From: Rhodospirillales bacterium
Lineage (GTDB): Bacteria > Pseudomonadota > Alphaproteobacteria > UBA828
Reading direction: 5' to 3'
Assembly (NCBI GenBank): GCA_026712885.1
Contig: JAPOPO010000031.1
Coordinates: 1-24,877 of the forward strand
Length of the DNA: 24,877 nt
The notes beneath the pieces were generated by a model. The model did no database searches. It had not been told where the DNA came from and worked only from the letters and a program-made list of their open reading frames with translations. The position numbers were made by a program, and so were the translations under genes. Within the stretch, counting starts at the first letter, position 1. Every line of letters starts with the position of its first letter. Shown piece after piece: positions 1 through 8,297 of the stretch.

Positions 1-3
1 CAT
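1..3 (-). CDS. Start codon of a gene running off the left edge
   Basis: On the minus strand the FAD-subunit gene ends in TGA at 5-3, and an ATG at 3-1 shares its A, giving a TGATG junction. This is a common arrangement for translationally coupled genes. In molybdenum hydroxylase operons the next gene is usually the 2Fe-2S or the molybdopterin subunit. Nothing beyond the start codon is visible, so the identity is inference. Confidence 0.45.
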
Positions 4-875
4 CAGCCGTTGCTCCTCGCTCGCTCGAGGGCGATGAGCGCGGCCCGCCTGGCCAGCACCCCCGCCACCTTGACCCGGTATTCGATGGTTCCGCGCTTGT
101 CGTCGATGGGATTGCAGGCGGCGCTCGCGGCCGCTGCAAGGTTGGCCAGCGCGTCGTCGTCCACGGTCGTGCCGATCAGCGCCTTGGCGCCGTCCTCCAC
201 CAACAGCGGCGTGGGTGCAACCGCGCCCAGGCCGAGCCTCGCATGGGTACAAATACCCGCCTCGTCGAGCGTGAGCGCCACGCCGGCGCCGACCACGGCG
301 ATGTCCATCTCGGTGCGCGGAATGAAGCGCAGATAAGCGTCGCCCGAACGGGGCGGCGGCTTCGGCATGACCAAGGAGACCACGATCTCGCCGGGGCCGA
401 GGCAGAGCTGGCCGGGCCCCGTGATCACGTCCTCAACCGGAACGGAGCGGGTGCCGCCGGGGCCTGTGATCTCGCACACGGCACCGGCGGCGATCAACGC
501 CGGCACGCTGTCGGCGGCGGGCGAGCCGTTGCAGAGATTGCCGCCGAGCGAGGCGCGGCCCTGAATCTGGGTCGAGCCGATCAGCTCCAGCGCTTCCACC
601 ACCCCCGGCCACGCGGCCTTCACGGCCTCGTTCTTGCCGAGGGTCCAGCCGGAGACTGCCGCGCCGACGCGGATCTCTTCGCCGCTCACGCTCACGTCCA
701 TGAGCGCCGGAATCCGCTTCAGGTCGACGATGAGGTCCGGCCGAACGAAGTCGGTGCGCAACTGAACCAGGAGGTCGGTGCCGCCGGCGAGCGCTTTGGC
801 CTCGCCGCCGGCGTCGGCGAGAAGCCGGACGGCGTCCTCGACCGTCTCGGGCGCCTCGAATTGTAGAGTGCTCAT
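3..875 (-). CDS. FAD-binding medium subunit of a xanthine dehydrogenase/CO dehydrogenase-family molybdenum hydroxylase (CoxM-like)
   Basis: The 290-residue product is the size of CoxM/XdhB-type FAD subunits, which pass electrons from the molybdenum and 2Fe-2S subunits to an acceptor. The two FAD loops of the family are visible: AGGTD at residues 30-34 and GGNLCNGSPAAD at 111-122. A CoxM C-terminal domain follows (about 180-285). The ATG at 875 is preceded by AGGAGG with a rather long 12-base spacing. The stop overlaps the ATG of another gene leaving the window, so partner subunits probably lie there. The substrate cannot be told from this subunit: CO, xanthine, aldehydes and N-heterocycles are all handled by the family. 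The family call is firm; the substrate is unknown. Confidence 0.9.
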   Translation of the reverse strand: MSTLQFEAPETVEDAVRLLADAGGEAKALAGGTDLLVQLRTDFVRPDLIVDLKRIPALMDVSVSGEEIRVGAAVSGWTLGKNEAVKAAWPGVVEALELIGSTQIQGRASLGGNLCNGSPAADSVPALIAAGAVCEITGPGGTRSVPVEDVITGPGQLCLGPGEIVVSLVMPKPPPRSGDAYLRFIPRTEMDIAVVGAGVALTLDEAGICTHARLGLGAVAPTPLLVEDGAKALIGTTVDDDALANLAAAASAACNPIDDKRGTIEYRVKVAGVLARRAALIALERARSNG

Positions 876-1081
876 GTGCGAGGGGTTCCTCCTGTTGGCG
901 CAGCACCGGGTTGGCGCCCTGTTTTACCCGAAAAGGCGCTGCGGTTCACAGGGGCAAAATGGCGGCCACGGCTGGCCCGCGCCCCTGTCTGCGCCTTGCG
1001 GTCTGCGGCCCCCGCCGTCTACCCTTGGCGGGAGGACGCATGACCGAGGACGGGCACCTGAAGGAGTGGGAGCCCAACCGT

Positions 1082-3226
1082 ATGACCGATTCCACCGAAA
1101 AGACCGTCGCCGACTGGGAAGCATTGGCAGCCCGCGAGCTCAAGGGCAGAGACCCGGCAGAGCTCGCGTGGGAGACGCCCGAGGGCATCACGGTGAAGCC
1201 GCTCTATTCCGCGGCCGACCTGGAGGCGCTGGAGGACCAGCCAAGCCTGCCGGGCTTCGCGCCCTACACGCGGGGCGTGCGCGCCACCATGTTCGCAAAC
1301 CGGCCGTGGACGATCCGCCAGTACGCGGGCTTCGCCACCGCCGAAGAGTCCAACGCTTTCTACAAGCGTAACCTCGCCGGCGGCCAGAAGGGCCTGTCCG
1401 TTGCCTTCGATCTCGCGACCCACAGGGGCTACGACAGCGACCACCCCAGGGTGCGCGGCGACGTCGGCAAGGCAGGCGTCGCCATCGACACGGTCGAGGA
1501 CATGAAGCGCCTCTTCGACGGTATTCCGCTCGGCGAGGTCAGCGTCTCGATGACCATGAACGGGGCGGTGCTGCCGGTGCTGGCGGCCTACATCGTGGCG
1601 GCGGAGGAGCAGGGGGTCGGCGCGGAGAAGCTCGCGGGGACCATCCAGAACGACATCCTCAAGGAGTTCATGGTCCGCAACACCTACATTTATCCGCCCG
1701 AGCCCAGCATGCGGATCGTGGCCGACATCATCGCGTACACCGCCCAAAACATGCCGCGCTTCAACTCGATCTCGATCTCCGGCTACCACATGCAGGAGGC
1801 CGGGGCGACGCTGGTGCAGGAGCTGGGCTTCACGCTCGCCGACGGCCTGGACTACGTGAGGGCGGCGCTCTCGCGCGGTCTCGCCATCGACGATTTTGCG
1901 CCCCGGCTCTCGTTCTTCTTCTGCATCGGCATGAACTTCTTCATGGAGGTTGCGAAGCTGAGGGCGGCCCGGCTGCTCTGGGCCCGGTACATGCAAGGCT
2001 TCGGGGCGGAGGACCCGCGCTCGCTGATGCTCCGGACCCACTGCCAGACGTCGGGCGTCTCGCTCGCCGAGCAGGACCCCTACAACAACGTGGTCCGCAC
2101 GGCCTACGAGGCGCTGGCGGCGGTGCTCGGCGGCACCCAGTCGCTCCACACCAATGCGCTCGACGAGGCGGTGGCGCTGCCGACCGATTTTTCTGCCCGG
2201 ATCGCGCGCAACACCCAGCTCATCCTGCAGCACGAGACCGGCGTGCCCCGGGTGGTGGACCCGCTGGGCGGCTCCTACTACGTGGAGGCGCTCACCGCAT
2301 CGCTCGCACGCGAGGCGCAGGCGCTGATCGACGAGGTCGAGGAGCTCGGCGGCATGACCAAGGCGGTGGCCGCCGGCATGCCCAAGCTCCGCATCGAGGA
2401 GGCCGCCGCGCGCCGCCAGGCGCGGCTGGATCGCGGCGAGGATGTGGTCGTCGGTGTCAACCGGTACCAGTCGGACCAGGACGACATGCCGGCGCTGCTC
2501 GATGTGGACAATTACGCGGTGCGCGAGGCGCAGATCGCGCACATCGCCGAGGTTCGCGCCGGGCGGGACGCGGCGGCCTGCCAGGCGACGCTCGAAGGGC
2601 TGACCGAAGGCGCGCGCGGCGACGGCAACCTGCTGGCGCTCTCCGTCGAGGCGGTTCGGGCGCGAGCCACGGTTGGCGAGATTTCGGACGCGATGGAGGC
2701 GGCCTTCACCCGCCACCGGGCGACGGTGCGCACGGTCTCCGGCGTCTATGGTGCGGCTTATGCGCAGGACGACGCCTTCCAGACCATCCGGCGCGAGACC
2801 GCGCTCTTCGCCGAGGCCGAGGGGCGCCGGCCGCGTATTCTCGTGGTCAAGCTCGGCCAGGACGGGCACGACCGCGGCGCCAAGGTGATCGCGACGGCCT
2901 TCGCCGACATCGGCTTCGACGTGGATATCGGCCCGCTCTTCCAGACGCCCGATGAGGCGGCGCGCGATGCGCTGGAGAACGACGTCCATGTGATCGGCGT
3001 CTCCAGCCAGGCGGCCGGGCACAAGACCCTCGTGCCGGAGTTGATCGAGGCGCTGCGCGAGGCCGGCGCGGGCCACGTGGTGGTGGTGTGCGGCGGGGGA
3101 ATTCCGCCGCAGGACCACGAGTTCCTGCACCAAGCCGGGGTCGCCGCCGTCTATGGGCCCGGCACCAACATTCCGGCCGCCGCGCAGGACATCATGGCGC
3201 TGATCCGCCGCCCCGAGGCCGCCTAG
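1082..3226 (+). CDS. scpA: Methylmalonyl-CoA mutase (single-chain, adenosylcobalamin-dependent)
   Basis: The enzyme interconverts (R)-methylmalonyl-CoA and succinyl-CoA, the last step of propionyl-CoA breakdown from odd-chain fats and branched amino acids. The 714-residue protein has the long N-terminal TIM-barrel substrate domain and a C-terminal cobalamin-binding domain carrying the DGHDRG motif (D594, H596), where the histidine is the lower cobalt ligand of base-off B12 enzymes. Both domains in one chain indicate the homodimeric form usual in Alphaproteobacteria. ATG 1082 gives the family's usual N-terminus. An in-frame ATG at 1040 has a better ribosome site (GGAGG at 1031-1035) and would add 14 residues, so the start is not settled. 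The MeaB gene lies further along the same strand. No cobalamin riboswitch was recognised upstream. Confidence 0.96.
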   Translation: MTDSTEKTVADWEALAARELKGRDPAELAWETPEGITVKPLYSAADLEALEDQPSLPGFAPYTRGVRATMFANRPWTIRQYAGFATAEESNAFYKRNLAGGQKGLSVAFDLATHRGYDSDHPRVRGDVGKAGVAIDTVEDMKRLFDGIPLGEVSVSMTMNGAVLPVLAAYIVAAEEQGVGAEKLAGTIQNDILKEFMVRNTYIYPPEPSMRIVADIIAYTAQNMPRFNSISISGYHMQEAGATLVQELGFTLADGLDYVRAALSRGLAIDDFAPRLSFFFCIGMNFFMEVAKLRAARLLWARYMQGFGAEDPRSLMLRTHCQTSGVSLAEQDPYNNVVRTAYEALAAVLGGTQSLHTNALDEAVALPTDFSARIARNTQLILQHETGVPRVVDPLGGSYYVEALTASLAREAQALIDEVEELGGMTKAVAAGMPKLRIEEAAARRQARLDRGEDVVVGVNRYQSDQDDMPALLDVDNYAVREAQIAHIAEVRAGRDAAACQATLEGLTEGARGDGNLLALSVEAVRARATVGEISDAMEAAFTRHRATVRTVSGVYGAAYAQDDAFQTIRRETALFAEAEGRRPRILVVKLGQDGHDRGAKVIATAFADIGFDVDIGPLFQTPDEAARDALENDVHVIGVSSQAAGHKTLVPELIEALREAGAGHVVVVCGGGIPPQDHEFLHQAGVAAVYGPGTNIPAAAQDIMALIRRPEAA

Positions 3227-3286
3227 TTTCTCACCACAGTCACGGCCGGCGCCCATCCGATACCTGCGAGGTGCGAGAGCCACCCG

Positions 3287-3682
3287 ATGACAGCACCGAT
3301 CTTCCATATGGCGGCCGGCGCGCCCACGCCCGTCGCGCCCTTTAGCCACGCGGTGGAAGCGGACGGCTGGGTGTTCGTCACCGGTCAAATGCCCAACGAT
3401 CCCGACGACGAGGCCGCTCCCCTCCCTGCCGATATCGAGGGCCAGACCCGCAACGTCATGGCCAATCTGAAGATCGTGCTCGCCTCCCTCGGCCTGGGCC
3501 TCGAGCACGTCGTCGTCGCGCGGGTCTACCTCACGCACTTCAAGGAGGACTACGCGGCGATGAACGCGGTCTACGAGACCTATTTCGATCCCGGGCGGCG
3601 CCCGGCACGCACCTGCGTCGGCGTCACCGGGCTTGCCCTCGATGCCCGCGTCGAGATCGACCTGCTGGCGCGACGGCCGTGA
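3287..3682 (+). CDS. RidA/YjgF/YER057c/UK114 family protein
   Basis: The 131-residue protein matches the RidA family: trimeric proteins whose best-known members hydrolyse reactive enamine/imine intermediates. The signature near the C-terminus is present, with conserved Arg108 (the equivalent of the carboxylate-binding arginine of RidA) and Glu123 in the VEID segment. The N-terminal part (FSHAVEADGWVFVTGQMP) is the usual first strand pair. It lies 60 bases after methylmalonyl-CoA mutase on the same strand and may be cotranscribed. RidA paralogues are numerous and many serve specific catabolic routes, so imine deaminase activity is likely but its substrate is not known. The ribosome site before ATG 3287 is weak. 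Confidence 0.9.
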   Translation: MTAPIFHMAAGAPTPVAPFSHAVEADGWVFVTGQMPNDPDDEAAPLPADIEGQTRNVMANLKIVLASLGLGLEHVVVARVYLTHFKEDYAAMNAVYETYFDPGRRPARTCVGVTGLALDARVEIDLLARRP

Positions 3683-3701
3683 CCTGGCGCAAGCGCCGTA
3701 T

Positions 3702-3730
3702 TTGATCCGCCCCCGCTTCGTGCTTATGTG
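3702..3730 (+). promoter_or_regulatory. Possible sigma-70 promoter before the Atm1-type exporter gene
   Basis: TTGATC (3702-3707) and TATGTG (3725-3730) are separated by 17 bases, in the only intergenic gap between ridA and the exporter gene. The matches to consensus are partial (4/6 and 3/6), so this is suggestive only. Confidence 0.3.
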
Positions 3731-3795
3731 ACACGCGCACGTAACGCGCTCTGAGCCTCGCCGGCGGCGGGGCCAACAATCAGACCCACGGCCCC

Positions 3796-5691
3796 ATGGT
3801 TGCTCTCGATCGCGAAGCCCGCGTGCGGGATGCGGGGGAACGCTCGCACCTGCACACCATTCGCACGCTGCTGCCCTATCTCTGGCCGCGCGGCTCGCTT
3901 GAGATGCGGGGCCGCGTGGGGCTCGCCATTCTGCTCCTCATCGGCGCCAAGGTGGCGAACGTCTATGTGCCGATCCTCTACAAGGATGTGGTCGACATCC
4001 TCTCGGGCGACACGGCGGCGGTCATCGTCGTGCCGGTGGCGATTCTGCTGGCCTACGGCGCGCTCCGCGTGCTCACGGTCGCCTTCGGCGAGCTCAGGGA
4101 TGCGGTCTTCGCCAAGGTGGGCGAGCGCGCGATCCGTACCGTGGCGCTGCAAGTCTTCAACCACCTGCACCAGCTCTCGCTCCGCTTCCACATCGAGCGG
4201 CGCACCGGGGGGCTCAGCCGCGCCATCGAGCGCGGCATCAAGGGGATCGAGTTCCTGCTCACCTTCATGCTGTTCAACATCCTGCCGACCCTGGTGGAGG
4301 TCACCATGGTCTGCGGCATCCTCTGGGTTCTCTACGGCATCACATACGCGGCGGTGACCTTCGTCACCATCGGCTCCTTTATCGCCTTCACCCTCACGGT
4401 CACCGAATGGCGGCTGAAGTACCGCCGGCGCATGAACGAGAAGGACAGCGAGGCCAACACCAAGGCGATCGACAGCCTGCTCAACTACGAGACGGTCAAG
4501 TATTTCGGCAACGAGATGCACGAGGCGCAGCGCTTCGACGTCTCCCGCCGTCAGTACGAGCGGGCGGCGGTGCAGAGCAAGACCAGCCTCTCGCTGCTCA
4601 ACATCGGCCAGGGACTGATCATCGCGATCGGGCTCACCGGCATCACCATCATGGCGGGATACGAGGTCGCCGCAGACACCATGACCATCGGCGACTTCGT
4701 GCTGGTCAACACCTACCTGCTGCAGCTCTACATCCCGCTGAATTTCCTCGGCTTCGTCTATCGCGAGATCAAGCAGTCGCTCACCGACATGGAGGCGATG
4801 TTCGGCATCCTCTCGGTGGAGCGCGAGATCGAGGACGCCCCGGACGCGCCGCCGCTCGACGTCACCGCCGGCGCCATCGAGTTCGAGGGTGTGCGCTTCC
4901 GCTACGAGGAGCGGCGCGGCATCCTGGACGGCATCACCTTCAAGGTGGCGCCCGGCACTACCACGGCCATCGTGGGCGCGAGCGGCGCCGGCAAGTCGAC
5001 CATCTCGCGCATCCTCTTCCGGTTCTACGATATCGAGGCCGGCAGCGTCCGGATCGACGGCCAGGACGTGCGCGAGGTGAGCCAGGACAGCCTGCGTGCC
5101 GCCATCGGCATCGTTCCGCAGGACACGGTGCTCTTCAACGACACGATCTACTACAACATCGCCTACGGTCGGCCCGAAGCGAGCCGGGAAGAGGTGGAGG
5201 AGGCGGCGCGGCTCGCCCGCATCCACGACTTCGTCGCTGGCCTGCCCGACGGTTATGACAGCATGGTCGGCGAGCGCGGCCTCAAGCTCTCGGGCGGCGA
5301 GAAGCAGCGGGTGGCGATTGCGCGCACGATTCTCAAGAATCCCCGTATTCTGCTCTTCGACGAGGCCACCTCGGCGCTCGATTCGCAGACCGAGAAGGAG
5401 ATTCAGGCGAGTCTGCGGGAGGTCAGCCGCGACCGTTCGACGCTCATGATCGCGCACCGCCTTTCCACCGTCATCGACGCCGACCAGATCCTCGTGCTGG
5501 ACGAGGGGCGCATCGTCGAGCGCGGGCGCCATGCCGAGCTGCTGGTGCGCGACGGCCACTACGCCGAGATGTGGTGGCGCCAGCAGGAGACCGCCGAGCT
5601 CCGGGAGGAACTCGAACAGCGCCTCGCCGACGAGGAAGGCCGAGCCGCCGAGGAGGCGGCGGCTCTGCTCGACGAGGAGCCGACGCCGTGA
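3796..5691 (+). CDS. Atm1/HMT1-type ABC exporter (fused membrane and ATPase half-transporter)
   Basis: The 631-residue protein has an N-terminal six-helix exporter domain (about 40-330) and a C-terminal ATPase domain. ATPase motifs are complete: Walker A GASGAGKST (394-402), signature LSGGEKQ (498-504), Walker B ILLFDE (518-523) and the switch His554. The segment NYETVKYFGNE is typical of the Atm1/ABCB7/HMT1 group, which exports glutathione-linked sulfur or metal conjugates and supports Fe-S maturation or metal tolerance. It works as a homodimer in the inner membrane. A charged, probably helical tail follows the ATPase (about 590-631). The stop codon overlaps the MeaB start (GTGA). ATG 3796 lacks a clear ribosome site, but no better start is nearby. 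The exact substrate is inferred. Confidence 0.92.
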   Translation: MVALDREARVRDAGERSHLHTIRTLLPYLWPRGSLEMRGRVGLAILLLIGAKVANVYVPILYKDVVDILSGDTAAVIVVPVAILLAYGALRVLTVAFGELRDAVFAKVGERAIRTVALQVFNHLHQLSLRFHIERRTGGLSRAIERGIKGIEFLLTFMLFNILPTLVEVTMVCGILWVLYGITYAAVTFVTIGSFIAFTLTVTEWRLKYRRRMNEKDSEANTKAIDSLLNYETVKYFGNEMHEAQRFDVSRRQYERAAVQSKTSLSLLNIGQGLIIAIGLTGITIMAGYEVAADTMTIGDFVLVNTYLLQLYIPLNFLGFVYREIKQSLTDMEAMFGILSVEREIEDAPDAPPLDVTAGAIEFEGVRFRYEERRGILDGITFKVAPGTTTAIVGASGAGKSTISRILFRFYDIEAGSVRIDGQDVREVSQDSLRAAIGIVPQDTVLFNDTIYYNIAYGRPEASREEVEEAARLARIHDFVAGLPDGYDSMVGERGLKLSGGEKQRVAIARTILKNPRILLFDEATSALDSQTEKEIQASLREVSRDRSTLMIAHRLSTVIDADQILVLDEGRIVERGRHAELLVRDGHYAEMWWRQQETAELREELEQRLADEEGRAAEEAAALLDEEPTP

Positions 5692-6686
5692 CCGCGGGCC
5701 CGCACGGTCCCGGCCGGGGGCCGCCGGTCGCCGACATCCTCGCGGGCGACCGCCGGGCGCTGGCCGCGGCAATCACGCTGATCGAATCGACGCGGGAAGA
5801 AGACCGCGAGCCGGCCGAGGACCTGCTTCAGGCGTTGCTGCCGCACGCGGGCAAGGCCGTGCGGCTCGGCATTTCCGGTGCCCCGGGGGTCGGCAAGTCG
5901 ACCTTCATCGAGGCCTTCGGCACCCGCGCCATCGCGGCCGGCCGCAGGCTCGCGGTGCTCGCCATCGACCCCTCCAGCGAGCGCTCCGGCGGTTCCATCC
6001 TGGGGGACAAGACGCGGATGCCGGAGCTCGCCCGCAGCGAGAAGAGCTTCATCCGCGCCACGCCGGCGAGCGGCACGCTGGGCGGCGTCGCCCGGCGCAC
6101 GCGCGATGCCATGATCGCCTGCGAGGCCGCGGGCTTCGACCTGGTGATGGTCGAGACCGTCGGCGTCGGCCAGTCCGAGGCCGCCGTCGCCGACATGACG
6201 GACCTCTACATGCTGCTGGTGCAGCCGGGAGCCGGCGACGAGCTGCAGGGCATCAAGCGGGGCGTGATGGAGCGCGCGGACATCGTCGTGGTCACCAAGG
6301 CCGACGGCGCGCTCGAAGGGCCAGCCGCCCACGCCAAGGCGGACTTCGAGGCGGCGCTTTCGCTCCACGCGGGCGAGGGGCCGTGGACGCCCTGCGTCAT
6401 CGCCTGCTCGTCGCTGGATGGAACGGGCCTCGATGAGATCGCCGACGCGGTGGAACGGCACCGGACCGCGATGGCCAAAGCGGGTTCATTGGAGGCCAGG
6501 CGGGCTGCCCAGGCCGGCGCGTGGCTCTGGCGGGAGGTCGAGGACTCCCTCGTGGCGGCGCTCCACGCCGACGAACGGTTGGCGCCTGCGGTCGCAGCGT
6601 TAGAGGCAGAGGTAGCGGCACAGACGCTCCCCCCGAGCGCCGCCGCCCGCCGCATCGTCCGGCGCCTCTTGGAGCGCGACGCGTAG
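5688..6686 (+). CDS. meaB: MeaB, methylmalonyl-CoA mutase-associated GTPase chaperone
   Basis: MeaB (MMAA in humans) is a G3E-family GTPase that gates adenosylcobalamin delivery to methylmalonyl-CoA mutase and protects the mutase from inactivation. The 332-residue protein carries a P-loop GAPGVGKST (64-72), the DPSS segment, VETVGVGQSE, and a guanine-specificity motif TKAD (203-206), a variant also seen in human MMAA. GTG 5688 is chosen because it overlaps the exporter stop as GTGA and gives the family's usual length. Longer in-frame extensions would read through the exporter gene. It is separated from its partner mutase by ridA and the exporter gene, but all are on one strand and probably act together. 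Confidence 0.95.
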   Translation: MTAGPHGPGRGPPVADILAGDRRALAAAITLIESTREEDREPAEDLLQALLPHAGKAVRLGISGAPGVGKSTFIEAFGTRAIAAGRRLAVLAIDPSSERSGGSILGDKTRMPELARSEKSFIRATPASGTLGGVARRTRDAMIACEAAGFDLVMVETVGVGQSEAAVADMTDLYMLLVQPGAGDELQGIKRGVMERADIVVVTKADGALEGPAAHAKADFEAALSLHAGEGPWTPCVIACSSLDGTGLDEIADAVERHRTAMAKAGSLEARRAAQAGAWLWREVEDSLVAALHADERLAPAVAALEAEVAAQTLPPSAAARRIVRRLLERDA

Positions 6687-6766
6687 GGCGGCGCCGGAAC
6701 CGGTCGTCGCGCCAAGCTGGACGCTGTGCTCCTTTAGGCTGCACGGTCGAAGACGGGAGACGGAGG

Positions 6767-8197
6767 ACGGCGGGTTTTCAGGAATACGCGCAGTACGACG
6801 GGCTGGGACTGGCTGCGCTTGTGCGGCAAGGCGACGTCTCGCCGGCCGAACTCGTGGCCGCCGCTTTCGAAGCGATCGAGCGGCTCAACCCCGAGCTCAA
6901 CGCGGTCATTCACACGATGGAGGCCCATGCGGAGGCGGTCCTGCGCGAAGGCCCGGCCGACGGGCCCTTCCGGGGCGTGCCCTTCCTCGCGAAGGATCTG
7001 ATGACCTCCTACGCCGGCATCCCGACCGGTGGGGCCTGCCGGCTGACCGACGGCTTCACGCGCGACTACGACAGCGACCTCGTCACGCGCTTCAAGGCCT
7101 CCGGCATCGTGACCATCGGCAAGACCAACACGCCTGAACTCGGGATGAACGCCTCCGCAGAACCCGTCCTCACCGGCCCCACCCACAACCCGTGGAAGCG
7201 CGGGCTCACGGCCGGCGGCTCCAGCGGCGGCTCTGCCGCGGCCGTGGCGGCCGGCATCGTGCCGATGGCCCATGCCAACGACGGCGGCGGCTCGACACGG
7301 ATCCCCGCCACCTGCTGCCACCTGATCGGCCTCAAGCAGACCCGCGGGCGCAACCCGGCCGGCCCCGATTACGGCGAAATCTGGGGTGGCCTGGTGAGCG
7401 AGCATATCGTCTCCCGCAGCGTCCGCGACACGGCGGCCATGCTCGATTGCACCGCCGGTCCCTCCGTCGGCGACCCTTACTTCGCGCCGCCGCCCGAGCG
7501 GCCGTTTCTCAAGGAGATTGGGCGCGACCCGGGGCGGTTGCGCATCGCGGTCACCGACGTCGCCGCAAGCGGCGATCCGGTCCACGAGGATTGCAAGCGG
7601 GCCGTTGCCGAGACGGCCAAGGTGCTGGCCTCGCTGGGCCACGACGTGGAGGAGGCGGCGCCCGACTACGACGCAGCCGGGTTTGCCGCTGCCTTCGTGA
7701 CCATCATGGCGGCGCATTGCGCCACGTTCATGGAGGACATGGAGGCGCACATGGGGCGCCCGCTCAACAACGACACGCTGGAGCGCGTCAATCTCTGGGT
7801 GCTCGAGGAAGGGCGCAGGGGCTCGAGCCGCGACCTTTGCCGCGCGCTTTACGAGCTCAACCGGATCTGCCGGCAGATCGCGCCGTTCTTCGAGACCTAC
7901 GACGTCCTGGTGACGCCGGGCACGGCCACACCGCCGCCGCCCTTGGGCCATCTGTTCGCGGACAATCCGGGCGATGAGGTGTGGGAGCGCATGCGCGCCT
8001 TCACGCCGTTCACGCACATCTACAACGGCACGGGCCAACCCGCGATAAGCGTGCCGGCGATGCTGAGCGAGGACCGCGTGCCACTCGGCGTTCAACTGGT
8101 CGCGCGCTACGCCGCCGACGGGCTGCTGATCAGCCTCGCCTCCCAGCTTGAAGAAGCACGGCCCTGGGCCCAGGAACGGCCGCCGATCTACGCATGA
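6767..8197 (+). CDS. Amidase-signature family hydrolase (start codon apparently ACG)
   Basis: The protein belongs to the amidase-signature family of Ser-cisSer-Lys amide hydrolases. Counting from 6767, the triad is Lys76 (in FLAKD), cis-Ser152 (in GGSSGG) and nucleophile Ser176 (in GGGSTRIP). Their spacing matches well-studied members such as FAAH. The conserved N-terminal helix begins at FQEYAQYDGLGLAALV, but no ATG, GTG or TTG lies just before it in this frame. ACG at 6767-6769 sits exactly where the start is expected, 7 bases after GGGAG. It may be a rare ACG start, a mutated ATG, or a sequencing error. The next standard start, GTG 6821, would remove conserved residues. The rest of the frame is intact. 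The substrate is unknown. Confidence 0.85.
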   Translation, partial: TAGFQEYAQYDGLGLAALVRQGDVSPAELVAAAFEAIERLNPELNAVIHTMEAHAEAVLREGPADGPFRGVPFLAKDLMTSYAGIPTGGACRLTDGFTRDYDSDLVTRFKASGIVTIGKTNTPELGMNASAEPVLTGPTHNPWKRGLTAGGSSGGSAAAVAAGIVPMAHANDGGGSTRIPATCCHLIGLKQTRGRNPAGPDYGEIWGGLVSEHIVSRSVRDTAAMLDCTAGPSVGDPYFAPPPERPFLKEIGRDPGRLRIAVTDVAASGDPVHEDCKRAVAETAKVLASLGHDVEEAAPDYDAAGFAAAFVTIMAAHCATFMEDMEAHMGRPLNNDTLERVNLWVLEEGRRGSSRDLCRALYELNRICRQIAPFFETYDVLVTPGTATPPPPLGHLFADNPGDEVWERMRAFTPFTHIYNGTGQPAISVPAMLSEDRVPLGVQLVARYAADGLLISLASQLEEARPWAQERPPIYA

Positions 8198-8219
8198 CGA
8201 CGCGGCCTTCGGCGCAGGC

Positions 8220-8248
8220 TGGATATTCGCCGGGGCAGCGACTATGTA
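8220..8248 (+). promoter_or_regulatory. Possible sigma-70 promoter of the thiolase operon
   Basis: TGGATA (8220-8225) and TATGTA (8243-8248) are 17 bases apart, with partial consensus matches (4/6 and 3/6). The predicted transcription start, near 8255, would fall inside the palindrome at 8252-8266. That is consistent with a repressible promoter. Confidence 0.35.
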
Positions 8249-8251
8249 GTG

Positions 8252-8266
8252 TGCTGCAGTGCAGCA
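8252..8266. promoter_or_regulatory. Palindrome TGCTGCAGTGCAGCA, candidate PhaR-type operator
   Basis: This is a perfect 15-base palindrome (7-base arms around one central base), 31 bases before the thiolase ATG. It contains CTGC-N3-GCAG, the consensus reported for PhaR, the polyhydroxyalkanoate-responsive repressor of Paracoccus and Rhodobacter. The downstream gene makes acetoacetyl-CoA, the PHB precursor. The PhaR link is inference; the palindrome is directly visible. Confidence 0.5.
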
Positions 8267-8297
8267 TTCGCTTGCCGGACACGGGAGAAGACAGAAC

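Noticed and set aside
894..918. Direct repeat GTTGGCGC at 16-base spacing
   Set aside because: Only two 8-base copies, with no supporting context; probably chance in GC-rich DNA.
876..1081. Cobalamin riboswitch upstream of the B12-dependent mutase
   Set aside because: No B12-box-like sequence was recognised in the region, despite the expected regulation.
3686..3697. GGCGC-AA-GCGCC after ridA as a terminator
   Set aside because: The loop is too tight and the following bases are not a T-run.
1019..5772. Very long minus-strand frames opposite the mutase (to 3538) and the exporter (3724-5772)
   Set aside because: They lie exactly opposite well-supported genes, are rich in Arg, His and Asp, and have no recognisable motifs. 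Such frames are normal in GC-rich DNA.
5688..6686. TKAD instead of NKxD in MeaB as a defect
   Set aside because: The same variant exists in human MMAA, so it is within the family's normal range.
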